DNA of 6,174 nucleotides, taken from contig URVK01000103.1 of the NCBI GenBank assembly GCA_900551305.1, positions 1 to 6,174 on the forward strand. The letters run 5' to 3'. The notes under the pieces were generated by a model that did no database searches, was not told where the DNA came from, and saw only the letters and a program-made list of their open reading frames with translations. A program made the position numbers and the translations under genes. The stretch comes from an uncultured Collinsella sp. (GTDB lineage Bacteria; Actinomycetota; Coriobacteriia; Coriobacteriales; Coriobacteriaceae). Below, one piece after another: positions 1 through 5,258 of this stretch; within the stretch, counting starts at the first letter, position 1; the number at the start of each line of letters is the position of its first letter.

Positions 1-406
1 AGCCGATACCGGGAATCTTGATCCAGCCCGTCATGCCCAGACCGCCCGTATAGGACAGACCCGGAATCTTGGGCGAGAAGATCACGATCAGGTCGATGAC
101 GAGCAACGCCGTCGAGAAATTGGAAATACCGCGCAGGTCGGAGCGCCAGACCAGCACCGCCAGCACCGTGCCGATGCCAATTCCCAGCAAATGGCGCGAG
201 AACGAAGCATCGGCCTTAAACTGCGAAGCCGACCAGATAATGATGGCACCGTAGGCGACGAGCGCCACAGTAGCCACGAGCACACCGATATGCACCTTTT
301 GGCGAAACGTGCCGCGCGAGGCCGAAAGTTGCTTGTTGACGCGGTCCAGGCTGCTGCGAGAGCCGGTCTTGGTTGAACGGAACAGATCCGCCGGAGAAAA
401 ATCCAT
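1..406 (-). CDS. rodA: RodA-family peptidoglycan glycosyltransferase (SEDS protein), 5' part only
   Basis: This is the N-terminal 135 residues of a RodA/FtsW/SpoVE (SEDS) protein; the rest lies beyond base 1. SEDS proteins are polytopic membrane glycosyltransferases that polymerise lipid II, and RodA works with PBP2 in the elongasome. The visible part has a basic cytoplasmic N-terminus of about 37 residues. It is followed by three hydrophobic segments at roughly 38-60, 72-88 and 96-112. The first ends in IIIWSAS, matching the YSAS-like end of TM1 in the family, and the fragment ends near the family's G-W-I-x-I-P-G motif (GWIKIPGIG). The ATG at 406-404 is preceded by a perfect AGGAGG (412-417) five bases away. 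The gap to mrdA is nine bases, so the two are almost certainly cotranscribed. RodA is chosen over FtsW because of the mre/mrdA context. The family call is firm; the paralogue call rests on context. Confidence 0.92.
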   Translation of the reverse strand, partial: MDFSPADLFRSTKTGSRSSLDRVNKQLSASRGTFRQKVHIGVLVATVALVAYGAIIIWSASQFKADASFSRHLLGIGIGTVLAVLVWRSDLRGISNFSTALLVIDLIVIFSPKIPGLSYTGGLGMTGWIKIPGIG

Positions 407-411
407 CGCAA

Positions 412-417
412 CCTCCT
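412..417 (-). promoter_or_regulatory. Shine-Dalgarno of rodA, overlapping the mrdA stop
   Basis: A perfect AGGAGG lies five bases upstream of the rodA ATG and shares bases with the mrdA TAG stop (TAGGAGG). It fixes the rodA start at 406 and suggests that ribosomes ending mrdA can restart on rodA. Confidence 0.8.
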
Positions 418-2485
418 ATCGAACCGAAGAATCGCCCGAGGCCGAAGAGGTATCGGGCTCGTCATAAATCACGCCGAGCACGTCGCGCACGACATGCATC
501 GCGGTATCTGAGCCACCGCCGCCCTGCTCCAGGACGGTAGCGATGACATACTTGGGATCATCGGCCGGTGCATAGGCGCAGAACCACGCGTATTCGTCCT
601 CGCCACTTTTCTCGCCCGTGCCCGACTTGCCGTATACCTGCGGCGTCAGGGTGCCAAAGTGCGCCGCCAGGGACGTCGATGCCGTGTAAATCACGTCGTG
701 CATGCCGTTGCGAACAAGAGCCAAATCCGAATCGCTGTTGATCTTGGCCTCCAGGCGCTTCTTCTTGCCCTTGCCATTGTACTTATAGGCATCGCCGTCG
801 CCATCGCGCGACACGGCAGACAAAAATACGTGAGGCACGTACTGTTTGCCGCCGTTGGCAAGACCCATATAGGCGCACGCCATCTGCAGGGGCGTCACCA
901 GGATGTCGCCCTGGCCGATAGCAATGTTGGTCATATCGCCGGCATTCCACTTGCGGTCCTCGGCAGAGGCGTCGGTGAAGTATGACTCTTTCCACTCGGC
1001 ATCGGGAATACGACCCGCGCCCTCACTCGGCAGATCGATACCGCAGGTCTTGCCTAGGCCCCAGCGACGAAAGACCTCCTGCAGGCCCTCGGGATGTTGC
1101 TCGTCATAAAAGAACGCCTTACCCATGTCGTAGAAGACGGGGTCGCACGAGTTGGCGATACCCGACTGCAGCGTCATGGTGCCGTGGCCAGACGTCAGCC
1201 AGCAGCGCTTGCCCCAAGCCTTGCCCAGACCCGTCCAATAACCCGTGCAGTTGGTTGTCTGCGTTGAAGTGTAGGTTCCAAACTCAAGACCGGCCAGTGC
1301 CGAGAGCGGCTTGATGGTCGAGGCCGACATGTACTGTCCGCTAATGGCGCGGTTGAGCAGCGGGTGCGAACCCTTGTCATCATTGAGCTCGGTCCACACG
1401 TCATTTGAGACGCCGCCGATAAAGACGGACGGATCGAACTTGGGCTGGCTCGCCATGCCCAGGATCTCGCCATTGTTGGGATCGAGACACACCACAGCGC
1501 CGTTGCCGGCATTGCTGTAGCCAGTGGTCTTGGCAAGCTCGATAGCGCTCGCCAGCGCCGCCTCACAGGCCTGTTGGATCTTAAGGTCGAGCGTGAGCTT
1601 AATGTCGGAGCCGGCCTTCGCGGGCACGGCGCCGGCCTGACCGGTCACATTGCCCGAGGCATCGACCTTGACGGTCTGCTCGCCACGAATACCCTGCAGC
1701 AGGTTTTCGTAGTAGCTCTCAACGCCCGCCTGGCCCACGATATCGCCCGACTGGTACGTAATCTTGCCAGCAGAAGCATCATCATCGCCAGAGGTTTTCT
1801 TATTCTGGGCCTCGAGCTGCTCGGAGGTAATGGTGCCGGTATAGCCCAAGATATGGCATGCCGTCTCGCCGTATGGATACTGGCGCTCGGTACGCTCGGC
1901 AATCTTGACGCCCGGGAACTCGCCGGCGTGTTCCTTGATATAGGCAACCGTGGAGCGACGGACGTCCGTCGCGATGGTATGCAGGCTCTGAGCGCCCTCT
2001 GTATTGTCCTGAATATTGCGAAGGACCGCCACATAAGGCATTCCAAGCACGTTGGCAAGATGGCGAACCAGAACCTCATCCTCGGCAAGGTCGCGGTAGG
2101 CCACGACAGCAAGTGAGGGACGGTTCTGGACAAGCGCCACGCCATTGCGGTCGAGGATGCGGCCGCGCACAGCGGGTGTGGTAACGGTGCGAGTCTGATT
2201 ACTATTGGCCTGCTTCTCGTAATAGTCCGACGAGACCATCTGCATGCCCCACAGCTTGACGGCAAGTGCCGCAAACATCGCGCCCACACCCGTGGTGAGG
2301 ATGGAAAAGCGGCCCTTAAAGGCGGTCGCCGCGGTATTGCCCTCGCCCTCGGTGGCGCGCGGGGCCGTTCCATGCTGTGTATCGTAGGTAAAACGGGAAT
2401 CGCCTCGACGCATGATGACCAGCGCGACCACGATGGCCACAACCAGCACGATACCGGCGATAATAACCGTCATCTGGGAAGACAT
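416..2485 (-). CDS. mrdA: Penicillin-binding protein 2, elongasome DD-transpeptidase (class B PBP)
   Basis: This 689-residue protein cross-links peptidoglycan strands made by RodA during lateral growth. Layout: hydrophobic segment 6-24; cytoplasmic loop about 25-58 with RR at 26-27; second membrane segment about 61-83; PBP dimerisation/pedestal domain about 105-290, containing RGRILDRNG (107-115); transpeptidase domain about 325-672. The three penicilloyl-transferase motifs are present: S389-T-I-K392 (nucleophile Ser389), S446-C-D448 as the SxN/SxD motif, and K620-S-G-T623. Oddities are the residues before the nucleophile (YMSA instead of the usual PPG-type flank), the extra N-terminal membrane segment, and Cys413/Cys428/His434/Cys447 spaced like a known PBP2 zinc site. 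The tail (about 675-689) is Ser/Asp-rich. The ATG start is backed by GGGGAGG seven bases upstream. It sits 13 bases after mreD and 9 before rodA. A SpoVD- or FtsI-like class B PBP is the alternative, but context favours PBP2. Confidence 0.93.
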   Translation of the reverse strand: MSSQMTVIIAGIVLVVAIVVALVIMRRGDSRFTYDTQHGTAPRATEGEGNTAATAFKGRFSILTTGVGAMFAALAVKLWGMQMVSSDYYEKQANSNQTRTVTTPAVRGRILDRNGVALVQNRPSLAVVAYRDLAEDEVLVRHLANVLGMPYVAVLRNIQDNTEGAQSLHTIATDVRRSTVAYIKEHAGEFPGVKIAERTERQYPYGETACHILGYTGTITSEQLEAQNKKTSGDDDASAGKITYQSGDIVGQAGVESYYENLLQGIRGEQTVKVDASGNVTGQAGAVPAKAGSDIKLTLDLKIQQACEAALASAIELAKTTGYSNAGNGAVVCLDPNNGEILGMASQPKFDPSVFIGGVSNDVWTELNDDKGSHPLLNRAISGQYMSASTIKPLSALAGLEFGTYTSTQTTNCTGYWTGLGKAWGKRCWLTSGHGTMTLQSGIANSCDPVFYDMGKAFFYDEQHPEGLQEVFRRWGLGKTCGIDLPSEGAGRIPDAEWKESYFTDASAEDRKWNAGDMTNIAIGQGDILVTPLQMACAYMGLANGGKQYVPHVFLSAVSRDGDGDAYKYNGKGKKKRLEAKINSDSDLALVRNGMHDVIYTASTSLAAHFGTLTPQVYGKSGTGEKSGEDEYAWFCAYAPADDPKYVIATVLEQGGGGSDTAMHVVRDVLGVIYDEPDTSSASGDSSVR

Positions 2486-2492
2486 CTACGGG

Positions 2493-2499
2493 CCTCCCC
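2493..2499 (-). promoter_or_regulatory. Shine-Dalgarno of mrdA, overlapping the mreD stop
   Basis: GGGGAGG lies seven bases upstream of the mrdA ATG and begins on the last base of the mreD TAG stop (TAGGGGAGG). It supports the far-upstream start that includes the first hydrophobic segment of PBP2. The internal ATG at codon 25 has no such site before it. Confidence 0.75.
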
Positions 2500-3065
2500 T
2501 ATTTGAGCTTGCGGGTCTTGGGCTTAAAGCGCATACCCGTCTGGCGTCCGCCACGTGCGGAGAATCCATAGCCGGACTGCGGCACGACGCCGGACATCAA
2601 AAACGGAATGGCAACCAGACCCGTCAGGATCGAGGACGGCAGCGCATGGCCGAAGATCGCCACGACAAAGCTCGTCTCCAAACCCATAAACAGCAAGATG
2701 ATGCTGTAGATCACATTAATGACGAGCGCAAAGGCGCCCACGGTGACGCCGCGCGCACTCGGGGTACCGCCCGTCTGACCGACGGCGCTGTGCACCAGGG
2801 CAAAAGAACCCACGGTCAGCAGGAGCGACATAACGCCCACCGGCACGGCAGCGGACAGGTCATAAAACAAGCCGCTGCAAAAACCGCACACGACGGCACG
2901 GGTCGGGTCGCCCGAGAACACGCTTAGGCACACCAGGATAATCATGAAGTTGACGCGACCTCCCGCAATGGAGATCTGCGGTGCCAGGCCTGCCTGCAGC
3001 AGCACACACACAATGGCGGCGATCACAAACGTGCGGGAGCTCATCCCCTGCTCGTGTAGATCCAT
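2499..3065 (-). CDS. mreD: Rod shape-determining membrane protein MreD
   Basis: This small polytopic membrane protein of 188 residues (190 from the first ATG) is in the usual MreD size range. MreD bridges MreC and the PBP2/RodA synthase in the elongasome; it has no known enzymatic activity. Counting from the ATG at 3071, hydrophobic segments lie at about 13-33, 39-55, 59-72, 75-95, 108-130 and 133-160. The family-type motif GFCSGLFYDLSA followed by P-x-G spans 63-79. A basic tail (about 171-190, rich in R and K) should be cytoplasmic. Two ATGs compete: 3071 lies one base after the G-run, while 3065 (third codon) has AGGGGG seven bases upstream and is preferred here. The gene follows mreC by 5-11 bases and its TAG stop is part of the mrdA Shine-Dalgarno. 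Sequence conservation in this family is low, so the call leans on topology, the motif and position in the operon. Confidence 0.9.
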   Translation of the reverse strand: MDLHEQGMSSRTFVIAAIVCVLLQAGLAPQISIAGGRVNFMIILVCLSVFSGDPTRAVVCGFCSGLFYDLSAAVPVGVMSLLLTVGSFALVHSAVGQTGGTPSARGVTVGAFALVINVIYSIILLFMGLETSFVVAIFGHALPSSILTGLVAIPFLMSGVVPQSGYGFSARGGRQTGMRFKPKTRKLK

Positions 3066-3072
3066 GGACATG

Positions 3073-3078
3073 CCCCCT
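3073..3078 (-). promoter_or_regulatory. Shine-Dalgarno of mreD, overlapping the mreC stop
   Basis: AGGGGG begins inside the mreC TAG stop (TAGGGGG). It is one base from the ATG at 3071 but seven bases from the ATG at 3065, which favours the second ATG as the real start. Confidence 0.55.
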
Positions 3079-4075
3079 ATTCGCTCGAGCCAGAATCGGT
3101 CGTCTCGGACGTGTCGGAACTGTCATCCGAGCTCTCGTCCTTCGTCTTGGTCGCAGCATCGCGCGACGTTCCCTGCGGCGTGCTGTTGGCCGTGCTCACG
3201 TCCTCATCCGAGGCCGACTGTTCGTCGGTCAGCGAGGTGATGACCAGCACTTCCTCGTTGTTCTCGGCCGTGGTCTGGGCGCGCACCACAATGGTGTAGT
3301 ACACGTCGTTTGCCGATTTCTCGACCGACGAGACGGTGCCGAGCGGTAGACCCTTGGGGAACACACCGCCAATGCCCGAGGTCACGATGATGTCGCCAAC
3401 CTTAACATCGGAGTCGACGCTCACGTACTCAAGACGCAGCGTGCCGTCAGCCTGACCCTGCAGCATGCCTTGGGCGCGCGTGTCCTGCACCATAGCGGAC
3501 ACGCCCGAGTTCTCGTCGCCAATCAGGCGCACGGTGGACGTCTTGGCCGAGACTTCGATGATCTGGCCGATAACACCGGCCGAACTCGTCACAGGCATGT
3601 TGATGGTAAGGCCGTCGGCAGAGCCCTTGTCGATGGTGACGGTCGAGGTCCAGGCATCGCCCGAGGCACCAACAATACGAGCTGCGGTCGATTTGAGGTT
3701 ATAGGTCGACTGCAGGCCGACCAGCCCCTCCAGACGCTCGGCGGTCTTTTGAGCCTCGGAGAGCTCAGCAACCTTAGAGGTCAGTTCCTCGTTTTGCTTC
3801 TTAAGATCGTCAAGCGTGTCCTGCGACGCCGTAAGGTTAGAGAACACGTTGCCGATCGCATTGAAGGGAGCCGCCACGGCCGAGCCCACAAAGCGCACCG
3901 GCGAGGTAATCGTCGTTACGCCCGAACGCACGGCATGAATCGGCCCTGCCTCGCCCTCGCGGATGTAAAACGTGAGCAGCAACACCGAAATCAGGCTGAA
4001 AACAATCAACGGGCGCATACCCGTTGATTGTCGCTTGGTATTCAGATTTGTGGAGAAACCCGAAGATCGTGCCAA
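3077..4075 (-). CDS. mreC: Rod shape-determining protein MreC
   Basis: This bitopic protein of 332 residues links cytoplasmic MreB to the extracytoplasmic wall synthases, and in the family it binds and activates PBP2. Layout: basic cytoplasmic N-terminus 1-21; one membrane helix about 22-38; coiled coil about 83-118 with heptad-like L/V/A spacing, used for dimerisation; double beta-barrel MreC domain about 128-280. The last contains the family-type stretches IDKGSADGL (148-156) and TSGIGGVFPKGLPLG (232-246). After the barrel comes a 52-residue tail (281-332) made mostly of Ser, Thr, Asp and Glu; it looks disordered and is longer than expected. The start is TTG at 4075-4073, chosen because AAGGTGG lies seven bases upstream. 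The next in-frame ATG (codon 20) has no comparable site and lies in the loop of a hairpin. It follows mreB by 21 bases. The call is firm; only the tail and start are unusual. Confidence 0.94.
   Translation of the reverse strand: MARSSGFSTNLNTKRQSTGMRPLIVFSLISVLLLTFYIREGEAGPIHAVRSGVTTITSPVRFVGSAVAAPFNAIGNVFSNLTASQDTLDDLKKQNEELTSKVAELSEAQKTAERLEGLVGLQSTYNLKSTAARIVGASGDAWTSTVTIDKGSADGLTINMPVTSSAGVIGQIIEVSAKTSTVRLIGDENSGVSAMVQDTRAQGMLQGQADGTLRLEYVSVDSDVKVGDIIVTSGIGGVFPKGLPLGTVSSVEKSANDVYYTIVVRAQTTAENNEEVLVITSLTDEQSASDEDVSTANSTPQGTSRDAATKTKDESSDDSSDTSETTDSGSSE
4002..4031 (-). promoter_or_regulatory. Perfect 12-bp stem-loop in the 5' coding part of mreC, attenuator-like
   Basis: The arms ACAATCAACGGG (4020-4031 side in mRNA sense) and CCCGTTGATTGT (4002-4013) pair perfectly around the six-base loop TATGCG. 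In the mRNA the stem begins 44 bases after the TTG start, covers codons 15-25 and is followed at once by TTTC, giving a run of four U with the last stem base. It resembles a weak intrinsic terminator or an attenuator between mreB and the rest of the operon. The pairing is seen directly; the function is inference. Confidence 0.45.
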
Positions 4076-4082
4076 ATGGAAT

Positions 4083-4089
4083 CCACCTT
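4083..4089 (-). promoter_or_regulatory. Shine-Dalgarno of mreC, supporting a TTG start
   Basis: AAGGTGG lies seven bases upstream of the TTG at 4075-4073, in the 21-base gap after mreB. No ATG or GTG in frame is better placed, so this site decides the start. Confidence 0.65.
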
Positions 4090-4096
4090 TTGGAAA

Positions 4097-5140
4097 TTAA
4101 GCATTGGTCTGGACGAAGCCGCCATCAAACGCATTGGCCTCGAGCACGCGGGCACAGCCGTTAACGACGTTATCGAGCGCCGTGGGGCTGACGTTGACCG
4201 AAACACCGGTCTCATCGCGCAGGCGCACGTCGAGACCGCGCAGCAGCGCGCCGCCACCAGTCAGCAAAATGCCGTAGTACATAAGGTCCGAGGCAAGATC
4301 GGGAGGCGTAGCGTCGAGTGCGTCCTTGACGGCCTTGGCCATCTCGTCGAGCGGCTTGTTGAGCGCGCGACGAATCTCCTCGCTCTCGATGCGCACAGTC
4401 TTGGGCAGACCGGTGATCACGTCGCGGCCGTTGACCTCGACGTCGAGCTCGTCCTTGAGCGGCACGGCGGAACCGACCTTGATCTTGATGTCCTCTGCCG
4501 TACGCTCGCCGATGGCCAGGTTGTAGGCATCGCGAACGTGCGTGAGGATGGCCTGATCGAACTCGTCACCGGCAATACGGATGGACTGCGAGACGACGAT
4601 GCCGCCCATAGCGATAACGGCGACCTCGGTAGTACCGCCACCGATGTCGATGACCATGGAGCCGGTGGGCTCCTCGACGGGCAGGTCGGCGCCGATAGCG
4701 GCAGCCATGGGCTCCTCGATCAGGTAGGCCTGGCGAGCACCGGCCTGGATCGTGGCCTCAAAGACAGCACGCTTCTCGACCGACGTGACACCGGAGGGAA
4801 CGCAGACGACAACGCGCGGACGCGGGGTCCACGGATAGCGCTTCTCGGAAGCCTTGTCGATAAAGTAGCGAAGCATGGCCTCGGTAACATCGAAGTCGGC
4901 GATGACGCCGTCCTTCAGGGGACGAACGGCCACGATGTTGCCGGGCGTACGGCCGAGCATGCGCTTTGCCTCGATACCGACCGCCAGGATGCGCTCGTCG
5001 TTCTTGTCGATGGCGACAACAGAGGGCTCGCGAATGACGATGCCCTTGCCGCGCACGGAGACAAGCGTATTTGCGGTACCGAGGTCGATGGCAAGATCGC
5101 CCGCATAGCTACCGAAGAACATATCCATCAAAGAAAACAA
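4097..5140 (-). CDS. mreB: Rod shape-determining actin homologue MreB
   Basis: This is a complete MreB of 347 residues, the usual length. It polymerises with ATP into membrane-bound antiparallel filaments that guide lateral wall synthesis. Actin-fold signatures are all present: phosphate-1 DLGTANT (19-25), IEEPMAAAIG (141-150) with the catalytic Glu, phosphate-2 DIGGGTTEVAV (165-175), and the adenosine-site motif GILLTGGGALLRGLD (290-304). The loop with Y102 and W104 (about 100-107) sits where the family's hydrophobic membrane-insertion loop lies. The start is TTG at 5140-5138, with AGGAG five bases upstream. This gives the N-terminus MFSLMDMFFG, a few residues longer than the Bacillus-type MF-start. 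The ATG at codon 7 (5122) would match the family start but has no good ribosome site. The gene stands first in the cluster after a 118-base gap. MreB is preferred over its paralogue Mbl because mreCD follow directly. Confidence 0.97.
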   Translation of the reverse strand: MFSLMDMFFGSYAGDLAIDLGTANTLVSVRGKGIVIREPSVVAIDKNDERILAVGIEAKRMLGRTPGNIVAVRPLKDGVIADFDVTEAMLRYFIDKASEKRYPWTPRPRVVVCVPSGVTSVEKRAVFEATIQAGARQAYLIEEPMAAAIGADLPVEEPTGSMVIDIGGGTTEVAVIAMGGIVVSQSIRIAGDEFDQAILTHVRDAYNLAIGERTAEDIKIKVGSAVPLKDELDVEVNGRDVITGLPKTVRIESEEIRRALNKPLDEMAKAVKDALDATPPDLASDLMYYGILLTGGGALLRGLDVRLRDETGVSVNVSPTALDNVVNGCARVLEANAFDGGFVQTNA

Positions 5141-5145
5141 CGCAA

Positions 5146-5150
5146 CTCCT
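5146..5150 (-). promoter_or_regulatory. Shine-Dalgarno of mreB, supporting a TTG start
   Basis: AGGAG lies five bases upstream of TTG at 5140. The nearest ATG codons (5128 and 5122) are 17 and 23 bases away, too far to use it, so the TTG start is preferred. Confidence 0.7.
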
Positions 5151-5176
5151 GATGTGTTGGATGATTGCTGGAAAAC

Positions 5177-5196
5177 TACTAGCTCATGATACTAGC
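5177..5196. repeat. Short direct repeat TACTAGC, two copies 13 bases apart
   Basis: TACTAGC occurs at 5177-5183 and 5190-5196, with the related TACTAGT at 5257-5263 over the stop of the upstream gene. The copies fall between the stem-loop and the mreB ribosome site. They could be operator half-sites or simply chance; CTAG is often scarce in bacterial DNA, which makes the cluster notable. Confidence 0.3.
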
Positions 5197-5200
5197 GCAA

Positions 5201-5233
5201 GCCCGGCACCTCACTTGCGGTGAAGCGCCGGGC
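5201..5233 (-). terminator. Strong stem-loop between the TPR gene and mreB, likely terminator or leader hairpin
   Basis: In the minus-strand transcript, GCCCGGCGCTTCAC and GTGAGGTGCCGGGC pair over all 14 positions (12 Watson-Crick and two G-U) around the loop CGCAA. It lies 25 bases after the stop of the TPR gene. Only two U follow the stem (TTGCGC), so it is not a classical intrinsic terminator. It may stop or slow transcription with a factor, protect the 3' end of the upstream message, or form part of the mreB leader. Confidence 0.5.
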
Positions 5234-5258
5234 AAAGCTAAATCCCATAAGGTCACTA

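Larger units (their letters stand above)
5141..5258 (-). other. Intergenic leader region of mreB
   Basis: This is the only sizeable gap in the window. In transcript sense it holds a strong stem-loop (5201-5233), then a pair of TACTAG-containing direct repeats, then the mreB ribosome site. It is the natural place for the promoter of the mre cluster. I see no convincing sigma-70 pair. CTGACA (5264-5269, within the end of the upstream gene) resembles a -35 box, but at 16-base spacing the best -10 is TGGGAT, which is poor. Confidence 0.5.

Noticed and set aside
88..465. A minus-strand open frame of 125 codons spanning the mrdA/rodA junction
   Set aside because: It is out of frame with rodA, which has a perfect AGGAGG and a recognisable SEDS N-terminus over the same bases.
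1247..1294. A disulfide between Cys413 and Cys428 of PBP2
   Set aside because: The spacing with His434 and Cys447 fits the known PBP2 zinc site better than a disulfide. I therefore report it as a metal site.
1574..2116. A plus-strand open frame of 180 codons inside mrdA
   Set aside because: It lies wholly opposite the PBP2 pedestal domain, whose reading frame is clearly the real one. It is a GC-driven shadow.
1645..2442. A minus-strand open frame of 265 codons overlapping mrdA in another frame
   Set aside because: The translation is rich in Arg, Ser and Pro, typical of a shifted frame of GC-rich coding DNA, and mrdA explains the region completely.
4028..5152. A plus-strand open frame of 374 codons opposite mreB, longer than mreB itself
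   Set aside because: It mirrors a highly conserved gene in GC-rich DNA, where antisense frames often stay open. Its translation shows no recognisable domain and it has no convincing ribosome site or promoter.
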